From: a virus | IMG/VR virus record: IMGVR_UViG_3300008110_000023 | Span: 21,027-85,026 of that record | Length of the DNA: 64,000 nt | Reading direction: 5' to 3' (one strand) | In this document: one piece after another, positions 18,431-26,903 of the stretch | Position numbering within the stretch: position 1 is the first letter of the stretch | How the letters are laid out: each line of letters opens with the position of its first letter | The notes under the pieces: generated by a model | Databases searched by the model: none | Told to the model about the DNA's origin: nothing | The model's input: the letters and a program-made list of their open reading frames with translations, nothing else | Made by a program: the position numbers and the translations under genes

Positions 18431-19195
18431 TTAAATATGTTTCCATAAATCTTTTCTAACAATCTTATGTACATGGCCTTTAGTTATTCCATACTTAGCT
18501 ACTAACTCAGGAATTGTATATCCTTGTTCTCTAAGTTTTCTTAATTCAAGTACTTGTTCTTCATTGATTTTAGAAAATCTGTTTTTACTGCCTGTTAATT
18601 GTGCTCTCTTTTGAACTATCCTATTTATTACAACAGCCTTTCTATCTTCTTCAAAGTCTTTTCTAATATCTTTTCTAATTCTTGTTAGCCATTCTCTGAT
18701 AGTCTTTTCTTTACCACTTGTTATTTCAACAACTTCAAGAGTATTATAACCTTGTATATACAATTTCAAAATTGTAGATTGATTTTTATTTTTATGGTTA
18801 TCAATATACTCTGTTAAGTCTTTTGCAAATAATCTACTTTCTGGAGTATCCAATGAAGGTATTTGGTAAAAGATATTATTAACTTCAGTATCATCATTCT
18901 CATGTTCTTCTGTAATAAAATCAGAAAATGGTAATTCTACTCCTCTTATTCTTGCTATGGAAGCCACTCTATGTTTTAATCTAAAAGCTCTATGTTTAGC
19001 TATTTTAACTAAAAAGGCTTTTAGTGCTTGTACGGATAAAAATTCATTAGTTGTGTTCTTAACATACTTATGAAATTCAATATAAGCTTCTTGAATGGCA
19101 TCTTCACATAAATTAAATTCATATTTACTATTAAGTAGACAAGTCATTAAATATGTCCTGTACTTATTAAAATCATAAATGTTAGCTTCTATCAT
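18431..19195 (-). CDS. Sigma-70-family-like transcription factor with C-terminal HTH
   Basis: This 254 aa protein resembles an ECF-type sigma factor. Residues about 20-75 (EDAIQEAYIEFHKYV, then ALKAFLVKIAKHRAFRLKHR) look like region 2. After a linker, residues about 140-185 (LYIQGYNTLEVVEITSGKEK followed by IREWLTRIRKDIRKDF) look like the region 4 helix-turn-helix. A second HTH follows near the C-terminus (LRKLREQGYTIPELVAKYGI then TKGHVHKIVR). It may direct host RNA polymerase to later phage promoters. A plain DNA-binding protein derived from a sigma factor is the alternative. Confidence 0.65.
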   Translation of the reverse strand: MIEANIYDFNKYRTYLMTCLLNSKYEFNLCEDAIQEAYIEFHKYVKNTTNEFLSVQALKAFLVKIAKHRAFRLKHRVASIARIRGVELPFSDFITEEHENDDTEVNNIFYQIPSLDTPESRLFAKDLTEYIDNHKNKNQSTILKLYIQGYNTLEVVEITSGKEKTIREWLTRIRKDIRKDFEEDRKAVVINRIVQKRAQLTGSKNRFSKINEEQVLELRKLREQGYTIPELVAKYGITKGHVHKIVRKDLWKHI

Positions 19196-19196
19196 A

Positions 19197-19442
19197 TTAT
19201 TGCATTATTTCATCAATGTTAATATTATTTTCATCATATAAATTCATTATCTTTTGAAATACAATATCTAATACTTCATATGGATTAGTTATAGTAGATG
19301 TTTCTATTTCACTTTCAAGAGTTCTTTTAAGGTTATATTGTACTTGAAATAGTACACAAGCCATATCTAATGCTTTTAAGCATCTTAAATGTTCCATTCT
19401 CTCTTCTGGTTCATTTAAATCAAATTCTATTTTTGCTATCAT
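19197..19442 (-). CDS. Small hypothetical protein
   Basis: 81 aa, acidic and helical, with no recognised motif. It lies one base upstream of the sigma-like gene and overlaps the preceding gene by four bases, so it belongs to the same operon. Confidence 0.65.
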   Translation of the reverse strand: MIAKIEFDLNEPEERMEHLRCLKALDMACVLFQVQYNLKRTLESEIETSTITNPYEVLDIVFQKIMNLYDENNINIDEIMQ

Positions 19443-19747
19443 TTGTCTAGTTCTTTATAAATTAATCTTAAAATATCTTTAGCTAAATCACCTGCAGATT
19501 TGCCACCATGTTCTTGGTTATGCATTATATACTTAGCTACCTGATCATCTAAAGACATTATCTTTATTAAATTAGGTAACTTAATATATGATACATTTAA
19601 ATCACCTAACCAATAAGGTATACTAGTTCCTCTTTCACCATGAGGTACTTTTTGTGTGTACCATAAGCCATAAGGGATATCTTTGGGCACACTTGTTCCA
19701 ACGGCTATATACCTACCGTTTGGTTTTCTTCTGTATAAAGTTTCCAT
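19439..19747 (-). CDS. Conserved phage hypothetical protein (YRRKPNGRY N-terminus)
   Basis: 102 aa starting METLYRRKPNGRYIAVG, a style of N-terminus that recurs in phages of Bacteroidota as far as I recall. The first half is beta-like with Gly, Pro and aromatics (YGLWYTQKVPHGERGTSIPY); the second half is helical. No function is known to me. Overlaps the following gene by four bases. Confidence 0.65.
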   Translation of the reverse strand: METLYRRKPNGRYIAVGTSVPKDIPYGLWYTQKVPHGERGTSIPYWLGDLNVSYIKLPNLIKIMSLDDQVAKYIMHNQEHGGKSAGDLAKDILRLIYKELDK

Positions 19748-19954
19748 TTACTGAGTTATGTAGTGATTAATAACTATATCCAAAGCCATGTTGTAGAGTT
19801 GTAGTCTTAATAAATCTTGTATAGTATGATTAAGATGTACTTCTACATCTTTTTGTTCTTTAATATACTGAGCTATAAGACCACAACCTACAGGTATTGG
19901 AATATCCATTACCCCATCTTTAGTATAACTTTCAATGATTTCTTTAGGAGTCAT
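19748..19954 (-). CDS. Small hypothetical protein
   Basis: 68 aa, helical, no recognised domain. It abuts the next gene and overlaps the previous one by 11 bases within the same leftward operon. Confidence 0.6.
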   Translation of the reverse strand: MTPKEIIESYTKDGVMDIPIPVGCGLIAQYIKEQKDVEVHLNHTIQDLLRLQLYNMALDIVINHYITQ

Positions 19955-20213
19955 GTTTTAAATGTAAATTATTAAACCTTTCTAAAGCTCTATCATAATC
20001 CATTATACACCATGCATATTTACCAAATGCAGTACTTTTAGGATAAGACTCACAATCATATCTTTTATTGATTTTCTTTTTAAATACTTCATAGTGAGTT
20101 ATTCCTTCATGTTCTACTTTGTAAATAAAACCATGTTCATTCTTGTCTAATTGTGTAAAGAGAAAGCCTTTAACTTCCCCTCTACCAACAAACTCTTTCT
20201 CTAATAGTTTCAT
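19944..20213 (-). CDS. Small hypothetical protein
   Basis: 89 aa with mixed strands and helices and several Tyr, Phe and His (MKLLEKEFVGRGEV start). No family recognised. It overlaps the exonuclease gene stop by four bases, so it is probably coupled to it. Confidence 0.6.
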   Translation of the reverse strand: MKLLEKEFVGRGEVKGFLFTQLDKNEHGFIYKVEHEGITHYEVFKKKINKRYDCESYPKSTAFGKYAWCIMDYDRALERFNNLHLKHDS

Positions 20214-20965
20214 TGTCTACTTTTTTTATACGCAGTTACACTTACACTGAAATATTTAGTACAATCAAGACATTTCATTTTCTTCTTAATAGTACCTAAT
20301 GCAGCTACTATATTACCATTAGAAATTGTATTATCTGATGCACAATAAGGACAACTACAAGCATCTTTACCTTTTAATACACCAACATGAGTTTTAGGTT
20401 TACCATAACCTTGTAGTTTTTGAAATACTTGTTCAAGTAGTAATACATCTTGTTTACAGTAAGTAACCATTTTATGCATTGCTTCTGCATTATTAAAGAT
20501 ACAAATATCTTTCCATAAGCCAAAGCCACCAGTCTCTAATTTTTGTCCAAGTCCTAAGAATTTACCAATGTAGTCAAGTTTATTAGAGTTAAATCTAAAT
20601 CCTTTTCTTGCCAGTTTTAGAGTATCTATTGATTTTATATCTGGTAAGCTAGGAACCCCATGAAATAGGGCCCTAGTCTTAAACCATTTAATATCATAGT
20701 TATCTCCATTATGACCAATAACTTCATCAGCTTTTAATATAACTTTTAAAAACTTAGTAATAAGAGATTTATCATCACCTCTTTTCCACTCTAATGAGTG
20801 TACTGTATCTTCACCTTCCCACTTATAACATATACAAATAACAGCTCTTTCTTTTAAGATGTTGTCATGTCCTATTTGTAATTTATACCCAACATTCCAT
20901 GAAAATACTATGTTTGGAGATGTTTCTATATCAAAAAATAATCTCTTAATTTTTACTGGTTTCAT
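20210..20965 (-). CDS. DEDD-family 3'-5' exonuclease with C-terminal zinc ribbon
   Basis: A DnaQ/RNase H-like exonuclease of 251 aa. Exo I is FFDIETSPN (Asp, Glu) near residue 10-18, Exo II is GHNGDNYDIKW near 79-89, and Exo III is YCKQDVLLL near 168-176, a DEDDy arrangement. A zinc ribbon follows: CSCPYC then a second Cys pair KCLDC close to the end. It likely trims 3' ends in recombination or replication, in addition to the proofreading domain already in the phage polymerase. Neighbours are a flap nuclease and a resolvase. Confidence 0.85.
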   Translation of the reverse strand: MKPVKIKRLFFDIETSPNIVFSWNVGYKLQIGHDNILKERAVICICYKWEGEDTVHSLEWKRGDDKSLITKFLKVILKADEVIGHNGDNYDIKWFKTRALFHGVPSLPDIKSIDTLKLARKGFRFNSNKLDYIGKFLGLGQKLETGGFGLWKDICIFNNAEAMHKMVTYCKQDVLLLEQVFQKLQGYGKPKTHVGVLKGKDACSCPYCASDNTISNGNIVAALGTIKKKMKCLDCTKYFSVSVTAYKKSRQ

Positions 20966-20967
20966 AA

Positions 20968-21543
20968 CTAAAATTCTTCACTTGGTTTTATAGCTTCTTT
21001 CTTTACTTCTTTGAAAGATTCCTGATATGTTTCTAATGCCATATCTGGAGGTGAACTCACCTCTGCTTTTCTGTCTATTTTAACATTCAATTCCTTTTCC
21101 CAATATTGATATCTCTCTTCTGCTCTTGTTAAAGTTTGCATTACAGGATGATTTTCACCAATACTATGAAATCTCATTAAATGTAATTTATATTCATTGT
21201 TAAATTTACTATACCTACCCATCTTATAGTTATCAAAATCTACTTTATGTTCCATAGGAATACTAAATACAAACATTGTATGCATGTAATCAGGTTCATA
21301 GGACTCTATAAAATATGGATTTAGTTTTAATCTTTCCTCAAACATCAAAAAAGTAGTGTCTGCAGAAAATTCATATAACAAAAACAAATGTTCTGTAAAT
21401 TCTGGTTTATCAGAAGATGCAATATATGCATTTCTAAATTGCTTTGGCCCACCTGATTTACCCATAAATTCTGTTATATGATTACCAATCATTGGTAATA
21501 TATAAGAAGTAGATTTATTAAATTTCTTTGGTCTTTCCATCAC
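20968..21543 (-). CDS. Hypothetical protein in nuclease operon
   Basis: 191 aa, starting MMERPKKFNKSTSY; a second ATG follows immediately. I do not recognise the family. The middle alternates hydrophobic and aromatic residues, suggesting a compact beta-alpha fold, and the C-terminus is acidic and probably disordered. It overlaps the flap nuclease gene by 26 bases and lies between two DNA nucleases, so a DNA-processing role is possible but unproven. Confidence 0.7.
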   Translation of the reverse strand: MMERPKKFNKSTSYILPMIGNHITEFMGKSGGPKQFRNAYIASSDKPEFTEHLFLLYEFSADTTFLMFEERLKLNPYFIESYEPDYMHTMFVFSIPMEHKVDFDNYKMGRYSKFNNEYKLHLMRFHSIGENHPVMQTLTRAEERYQYWEKELNVKIDRKAEVSSPPDMALETYQESFKEVKKEAIKPSEEF

Positions 21544-22267
21544 TTATCTCCCCTACTAAGTTTAATATTGGATATTCAAATCCAAATTCTAATTCATCAA
21601 TCAATTTAACTAGCCTATAATTAAGACAGAATTCTATAATACCTTTATGTACACCTAGAGTTTCTACATATGCATTAAATACTATATCATATAACTTACT
21701 ATCTTCAGTTATATTCTCAAATAGTCCTTCTACATATTTAGGTCCTTTACGTGGAATACCTTTGATATTATCAGTACTATCACCAGTAATTACTTGTTTC
21801 CACAATAACAAATCAGCTTCAGATTTTGTAACATCTTTAACTTGTTTTGTTTTTGGATTAAAATGTAATCCTGGTATTTGCTGTAAATCTTTATCCATAC
21901 TGCAAATCATTGCTTCTGGATGTTTGCGTGCAATAATACTAATAATATCATCAGCTTCCAAGCCAGGATGATGTACAAAAAGCCATTTATTTATAAGATA
22001 ATCCCTTAATTCATTAAAGAATGCAGGTTTCTCTAGTCCTTTTCTATTAGCTTTATAAGCAGGATATATATCATATCTAAAACATTTTCCTATAGTAAGT
22101 GCTCCTATATAAGATTGAGCTCCTGTACTATCTAAAATGTCTAAAATCATATTATCTGCAAATTCACATACTTCTTCAAAAGTTTTTATTTCTTCATCTT
22201 TCTTGTTGTGTGTGGCTACAAATAATAGAAAATCTGCATCTATTAATGTTATGTTATTTTGTTCCAT
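21518..22267 (-). CDS. 5'-3' exonuclease / flap endonuclease
   Basis: A FEN/T5-exonuclease-like enzyme of 249 aa that would remove RNA primers and flaps. Metal-binding acidic clusters are visible: LIDADFLLF at residues 8-16, GLEADDIIS near 102-110, SMDKDLQQIPG near 121-131 and TGDSTDNIKGIPRKGPK near 160-176, the last being the helix-hairpin-helix region. The order and spacing fit the family. It lacks an attached polymerase; the phage polymerase gene is separate at 33639-35612. Confidence 0.92.
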   Translation of the reverse strand: MEQNNITLIDADFLLFVATHNKKDEEIKTFEEVCEFADNMILDILDSTGAQSYIGALTIGKCFRYDIYPAYKANRKGLEKPAFFNELRDYLINKWLFVHHPGLEADDIISIIARKHPEAMICSMDKDLQQIPGLHFNPKTKQVKDVTKSEADLLLWKQVITGDSTDNIKGIPRKGPKYVEGLFENITEDSKLYDIVFNAYVETLGVHKGIIEFCLNYRLVKLIDELEFGFEYPILNLVGEISDGKTKEI

Positions 22268-22676
22268 GTAGTAATTTTATAAATTCATAAAAAGTATCTT
22301 TTGTCATAATTACCAATTCACCTTCTCCCTTCTTTTTATGAAATATAACATTAGGAAATGGCAATCTTTCTGGCATATTCTTTCCTAATAATTCTACCAT
22401 ACTGTCAAAGATCTCTTTATACTTTACACCTGATTGTACATTCTTTGCTTGTACATTATAAGGAATACCATATAAATCTACTTTACAGTCATCTAATAAT
22501 TTACTAGCTTGCCTACTTGTTTTGCAATAAGGATAGCCTAAGTCTCTGAACTCTTTTGCTAGTTGTCTCTCATAATTTTGACCAGCAGTTCTATTCCTTT
22601 TTCCAGTATTTTTATACTTAGGCTTTGCAGCAGGTAATTCATTTTTATTCTTCACAGATCTTCCCCTCTTTCTCAC
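22254..22676 (-). CDS. Holliday junction resolvase-like PD-(D/E)XK nuclease
   Basis: 140 aa with a basic N-terminus and a nuclease core: GQNYERQLAKEF (catalytic Glu near residue 35), then DDCKVDLYGI and the VQAKNVQSG motif (Asp, then Gln-Ala-Lys), as in archaeal Hjc-like and phage recombination endonucleases. It would cut branched intermediates during replication or packaging. Its stop overlaps the flap nuclease start by 14 bases, suggesting coupled synthesis. Confidence 0.85.
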   Translation of the reverse strand: MRKRGRSVKNKNELPAAKPKYKNTGKRNRTAGQNYERQLAKEFRDLGYPYCKTSRQASKLLDDCKVDLYGIPYNVQAKNVQSGVKYKEIFDSMVELLGKNMPERLPFPNVIFHKKKGEGELVIMTKDTFYEFIKLLHGTK

Positions 22677-22684
22677 TATTTATG

Positions 22685-22906
22685 TTATTTTACAAGTGTA
22701 AATGCTTCTGCTGGCCACCAGGCTGACTTATCATTTTCTTGTGTAATCTTTACAGTATAATCTGCATCATTAATATCTTCTACATAATAGAATTTATCTT
22801 TAACTAACTCATTTCTAAGAGTTTGGCCAATAAATTTAATTTTACTATCTAGATTAAATGGTACAAATTCTACTTTTGTTTTAGATTTTCTTACTGTCTT
22901 ATTCAT
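22685..22906 (-). CDS. Small hypothetical protein, first gene of the nuclease operon
   Basis: 73 aa if started at the ATG at 22906 (MNKTVRKSKTKVEF). A longer form would begin with a TTG at 22930 lying inside the -7 promoter box, so it is rejected. Basic N-terminus, then beta-like segments. No family recognised. It heads the operon running to 16060. Confidence 0.65.
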   Translation of the reverse strand: MNKTVRKSKTKVEFVPFNLDSKIKFIGQTLRNELVKDKFYYVEDINDADYTVKITQENDKSAWWPAEAFTLVK

Positions 22907-22927
22907 AAAATAGTTTTTTTGGTTATG

Positions 22928-22959
22928 CAAATATATAAAAAAGAGAGGAATTTTTCAAC
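22928..22959 (-). promoter_or_regulatory. Bacteroidota-type promoter for nuclease operon
   Basis: On the minus strand GTTG (22959-22956), exactly 20 bases, then TATATTTG (22935-22928). This fits the Bacteroidota pattern TTTG-N19-21-TAnnTTTG. The GTTG lies in the loop of the terminator hairpin of the preceding operon. Confidence 0.75.
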
Positions 22960-22968
22960 CCCTCTCTA
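22942..22968 (-). terminator. Rho-independent terminator, end of primase/MoxR operon
   Basis: AGAGAGG and CCTCTCT pair (plus-strand coordinates 22942-22948 and 22962-22968), followed on the minus strand by TTTTTTAT. It overlaps the next promoter. Confidence 0.85.
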
Positions 22969-22978
22969 ATTTATGTTA

Positions 22979-23251
22979 TTATGCGTTAAATGTATAATCA
23001 TTTTCTGGCCTTACTTCAGGAGTTTCCTCTACAGAAGGTACTGTATTAATCTCAGCAACGTCATCCATTAATCTGATAGTATACTTTGCAGTACTTGCGC
23101 CATTTCTTTTCTTGATTAAACCAAAAGTTTCTAAAGCTTCAATAGCTTCTTTCTTACTAATGTTATACTTTAAGGCAATATCTTCATTTGATTTACCTAA
23201 ACCATATTTCATAGTCAACAATTCACTTTTTTTAATTACAATCTCATTCAT
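22979..23251 (-). CDS. Small HTH-like DNA-binding protein
   Basis: 90 aa. Residues about 7-50 (LLTMKYGLGKSNEDIALKY, then ISKKEAIEALETFGLIKKR) read as a winged or simple helix-turn-helix. An acidic Pro-rich tail follows. It is the last gene before the operon terminator, so it could be a regulator; its target is unknown. Confidence 0.6.
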   Translation of the reverse strand: MNEIVIKKSELLTMKYGLGKSNEDIALKYNISKKEAIEALETFGLIKKRNGASTAKYTIRLMDDVAEINTVPSVEETPEVRPENDYTFNA

Positions 23252-23282
23252 AGTTTTAAATTTTTAAGGTTAGTTATTATTA

Positions 23283-24317
23283 TTAAGAATTAATTATTTC
23301 TTCTGTTTCTTCTTTTTGTTCAACAATTTGTGGTTTTCTTATAATCTGATCTTCATTAATATTTAATTTAAACTTAAAATCAGTTAACACATAACCATCT
23401 TTTCCCATTGTAAAAGTAGATTTGATTTCTTCAGATACTAAAGCATTAATATAATTAAAATCATCTTCTAATATTAAAGCTTTTGGATTAGTTAAAAACT
23501 CACTTACAATAGCATTTACACCATGATTTTGAAAATTCTCAAAATAATTATGAGTAATTTGTCTAAATTTATCCCTAAAAGATTTAAAATTAGTAGAAGA
23601 CCAATAGTTATTAAATCTCATATTATTTGCACAATCATTTGCAATCAATAGAAGATGTAATAAACTTGCTTCTAAATCATAATTAGTAATCATTTCCATA
23701 CCTAACTTAACAGTTTCCTGATCATTAGACTTAAGCAATGGAGTTAATTGTTGTACTATATCAGCAGTTAATGGACCATTTTGATTGTTAATTACACTAT
23801 TTAAATCAAATACATTAATTATCTTAGTTCCTGCAAACTCATTATAAGCTTGTACTATAGTTTCTAAAATAGTTTTAGTATTACCATAACAGTGAACATA
23901 AACATATCTATTTAAATTAGGCGCAGAATTTAAATCAGTTTCATTTGAAAACTGTATATATTCATTCTTTTCATCTACAGTAACACCAATATGTTGTAAA
24001 ACTCTAGTATGAAGTCTTCCATTTAAAAAACTTATCCATTCTTTTACATCAATTACTACTGCATCTGCATAAGCTGTTGTTCTAGTAGTTTGTACAATAT
24101 TATTATTGTTTCTACCATAATCAGTAAACTTATATCTAGGAAAAGTAACATCTTTCATAAAGAATACTTTGCCTGCAAAGCCATTAAAAGAAGTTTGATT
24201 ACTTTCTAACCATTTAATAATAGTATTTTTTTCAGCCTCTGTTATACCAGAATATATTTGAGTACTATCTCCCCAATTATTTTTTGTTTTTACCTGAAAT
24301 TCTTGTATCTGTATCAT
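23283..24317 (-). CDS. Hypothetical protein linked to MoxR-VWA pair
   Basis: 344 aa, no recognised family. It begins MIQIQEFQVKTKNNWG; the middle is alpha-helical with Asn-rich patches and the C-terminus is acidic. The start ATG shares one base with the stop of the MoxR-like ATPase gene, which is strong evidence for coupled synthesis. It is a candidate third subunit or substrate of the ATPase/VWA machine. Confidence 0.7.
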   Translation of the reverse strand: MIQIQEFQVKTKNNWGDSTQIYSGITEAEKNTIIKWLESNQTSFNGFAGKVFFMKDVTFPRYKFTDYGRNNNNIVQTTRTTAYADAVVIDVKEWISFLNGRLHTRVLQHIGVTVDEKNEYIQFSNETDLNSAPNLNRYVYVHCYGNTKTILETIVQAYNEFAGTKIINVFDLNSVINNQNGPLTADIVQQLTPLLKSNDQETVKLGMEMITNYDLEASLLHLLLIANDCANNMRFNNYWSSTNFKSFRDKFRQITHNYFENFQNHGVNAIVSEFLTNPKALILEDDFNYINALVSEEIKSTFTMGKDGYVLTDFKFKLNINEDQIIRKPQIVEQKEETEEIINS

Positions 24318-25501
24318 TATGCTATAATGTATTTAGTTAAAGTTTGTCTTAATGTTAACATTTTAAATTTTTGACCACATGCAAATAGTGATTTAACCAT
24401 ATGATAGTTAAGATCTGCTCCAAAATAATCTTCCATAATAAGCATTTCTATTCTATCTAAATAGTCTTTCTCTATTTTGTTTTTCTCTGAGAAAGTTACA
24501 GAGTAGTTTATTGCTCTAGTACATAATACAGATGCAATATCTGCTCTATAAGTACCTAGATTAGTACTACCTACTAATTCTCTTAGTTTAGTTCTTAAAG
24601 TATCCTCTGCTGCAGAAAACATTTCTTTTGGTGTGATTAGTTTATCTAATCTATTATTGATAAAACTAACAAACATACCAGAAGTTGCACTTCCAACACA
24701 GCCTTCACCTATCATTTGTATAAGAGGTAAATTGTTTTCAAAGTCTTTAATAGAACTAATTGCATTAAAGAAAGTAACTATACTTCTAGGATTTACTTTG
24801 CTATTTACAACTTCAGGATTAAGTAGTAAGAAGTTAATACATCTACCATCAATACCTTCTGCCTCAGCCCATTTAGCCCACTCTTGTACATCAAAAGTTA
24901 ACTCTACACTGATATACCTAGTTTGAACTGCCTCATCTATTTCAGTAACAGTATATTTACCGTTAGCAGGATTAGCACTTAGTACTATATGCCAGTTCTT
25001 AGGTAGTTTCCAAGAGATATATTCTTGTCTATCTATTAATTCCATACATGCTTGGATAAAACGCTGATCTGCTCTAGTCCAGTCATCTAATAATAGAATA
25101 CCTCCTTCAGTCTTATCTGCAATCCATTCTGGTGCTGCATAAGACATTCTTTTCTTACCTGTTAGTCTATATCCTTCTTTCTCATAAGAAGCAATAGCTA
25201 CTTCATCTACCCAGTTAACTTCAGGTATAACATCTTCTGTTACTTTAGCCATTTGGAATTGCTTAACTGGAAAACCAACTAAGTCACCTAATTCCTCTAT
25301 TTGTGCTAAGTTTAATTTAACAAAGTCAAGTTGTAGTTCTTTAGCTAATTGTTGTATACTACTAGTTTTACCTAAACCAGCTTCACCAATAACTTCTACA
25401 GCTACTGTTTTCTTACCTTCTTTTTGAAGGTCTTGGTTATTGCTTATAATATGTTTTAAGAAATCTTTTACTTCAGTTGATTTTAACTTAATATGACTCA
25501 T
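24317..25501 (-). CDS. MoxR-like AAA+ ATPase
   Basis: 394 aa with Walker A GEAGLGKTS at residues 39-47 and Walker B ILLLDDW near 137-143, followed by a sensor region around LSANPANGKY near 173-182 and a conserved Arg (TRYISVEL). This pattern fits MoxR-family AAA+ proteins, which typically act as chaperones with a VWA-domain partner to insert cofactors or remodel complexes. The VWA gene lies directly upstream with a 21-base gap, which supports that pairing. The substrate is unknown. Confidence 0.85.
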   Translation of the reverse strand: MSHIKLKSTEVKDFLKHIISNNQDLQKEGKKTVAVEVIGEAGLGKTSSIQQLAKELQLDFVKLNLAQIEELGDLVGFPVKQFQMAKVTEDVIPEVNWVDEVAIASYEKEGYRLTGKKRMSYAAPEWIADKTEGGILLLDDWTRADQRFIQACMELIDRQEYISWKLPKNWHIVLSANPANGKYTVTEIDEAVQTRYISVELTFDVQEWAKWAEAEGIDGRCINFLLLNPEVVNSKVNPRSIVTFFNAISSIKDFENNLPLIQMIGEGCVGSATSGMFVSFINNRLDKLITPKEMFSAAEDTLRTKLRELVGSTNLGTYRADIASVLCTRAINYSVTFSEKNKIEKDYLDRIEMLIMEDYFGADLNYHMVKSLFACGQKFKMLTLRQTLTKYIIA

Positions 25502-25522
25502 TGTTAAGGTTTTTTAAATGTT

Positions 25523-26668
25523 TTAGTTTAATTGAATTTTATAACCAGGAAGACTTTCATTTATAGGTGAAACTGTACTGTGTACCCAAAGCATTTTACC
25601 TCTAGGTTGTATACTACAATTACATTCACCATCTGTTAAATAAATAAGACTGCAATACTTGCCATAGTTATCATTATAATACTCTATAACAGGATCAAAT
25701 TCAGTCCCACCTCTTCCTTTTATTTCTATTTGAGGATTTCCCTTGTATTCCTCTACCCCACGTATTTTGGCATCACATTGAATGATTGTAACTTTTGTAT
25801 CTGTTTTATAAATATGATGAATTTCATTCATAAATTCACTTAATTCACCATCACTTACAGATCCACTAGTATCTATTGCTACTAAGATATGCCGTTTACT
25901 TTTAATCTTTAGCGCAGGATTGCCTGGATATCTCCTAGAATCTTTTTTACGTGTTTTGATAGTATATATCTTATTACTACCACCTGCAAATCTTCTAAGA
26001 TAACTTCTCCAATTAAACTTAGCTGGTTCTGGATTTAATAGTCTATCTAAAAATCCTTTTAATTCTCCTGGTACATTACCTTTGTTTTTAACAGCTTCAT
26101 AAGTAGCTTTCATTTGATATTCTACTTGTCTATCTATTAATTGTCTTTCTGCATCACTTAATTTACTAAACTGGTCCCAAGTTGCATGTTCTTTTGCAAA
26201 CTCTGGATCTGCTAGCATATTCTTAAGTGTTTCACTCTTGTCTTTATCCTTCAATAATTTCTTATAGTAATAATCTGTATCCTTTAAAGGCTCTAGAACT
26301 ATTTCAGGAAAACTTTGTATATGCAAAAAGTCAGAGGTTTTATACTTAGGATCTATTAACTGATTGATTGCAATATCTGCAGCTATATTAAACAATAGTT
26401 TATCACTATACTTATCTCTCAATGTTAAATGAAAGAAACATATATGCAATAACTCATGCTTAAGAACTCCATACTTTGTATTCTCAGTTAAACCTTCCCA
26501 AAATGTAGGATTAACTACTAATTCTGTATTAATACCTTGCTTTCCTACTCCAGCAGTTGGTACTCTAGGATCTACTTTTTTATTTAAGGTGCTCATAAAT
26601 ACACCATAAAAAGGCTCATTAATCATTAATGCCCTACTTATCTTGCTTACGCTCTGTAATACATCCAT
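25523..26668 (-). CDS. VWA-domain protein with N-terminal metallopeptidase-like domain
   Basis: 381 aa. Residues 71-75 are HELLH, an HExxH zinc motif, in a domain resembling the putative metallopeptidase domain of the DUF2201/VWA-like family. The C-terminal half carries a VWA fold with an intact MIDAS start DTSGS at 266-270 and a downstream TDGE element near 345. Such proteins pair with MoxR ATPases, whose gene is next. The start overlaps the upstream small gene by 35 bases. Whether the protease centre is active is unknown. Confidence 0.85.
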   Translation of the reverse strand: MDVLQSVSKISRALMINEPFYGVFMSTLNKKVDPRVPTAGVGKQGINTELVVNPTFWEGLTENTKYGVLKHELLHICFFHLTLRDKYSDKLLFNIAADIAINQLIDPKYKTSDFLHIQSFPEIVLEPLKDTDYYYKKLLKDKDKSETLKNMLADPEFAKEHATWDQFSKLSDAERQLIDRQVEYQMKATYEAVKNKGNVPGELKGFLDRLLNPEPAKFNWRSYLRRFAGGSNKIYTIKTRKKDSRRYPGNPALKIKSKRHILVAIDTSGSVSDGELSEFMNEIHHIYKTDTKVTIIQCDAKIRGVEEYKGNPQIEIKGRGGTEFDPVIEYYNDNYGKYCSLIYLTDGECNCSIQPRGKMLWVHSTVSPINESLPGYKIQLN

Positions 26669-26903
26669 TTGTTTTTAATATTTCATAAGCTAATTGTCTG
26701 TCTATTATATTATCACTATACATCATATGTAAAATAGTATCTTTATTCTCTAATAAGTCTAAATCTACATAATGTAGAGTAGTTATATTTGTATAAAATA
26801 CATACTCTCTTTTTATACTATCTTTATAAAAATAACGTAATTCATTATCATCAACAGAAGTTTTTGCATAGTGATATATTGCATATTTATCTTCTACATA
26901 CAT
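26634..26903 (-). CDS. Small hypothetical protein
   Basis: 89 aa, rich in Tyr and Asp (MYVEDKYAIYHYAKTS start). No recognised domain. Overlaps the primase gene end by 10 bases and the VWA gene start by 35, so it is part of the primase operon. Confidence 0.65.
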   Translation of the reverse strand: MYVEDKYAIYHYAKTSVDDNELRYFYKDSIKREYVFYTNITTLHYVDLDLLENKDTILHMMYSDNIIDRQLAYEILKTNGCITERKQDK

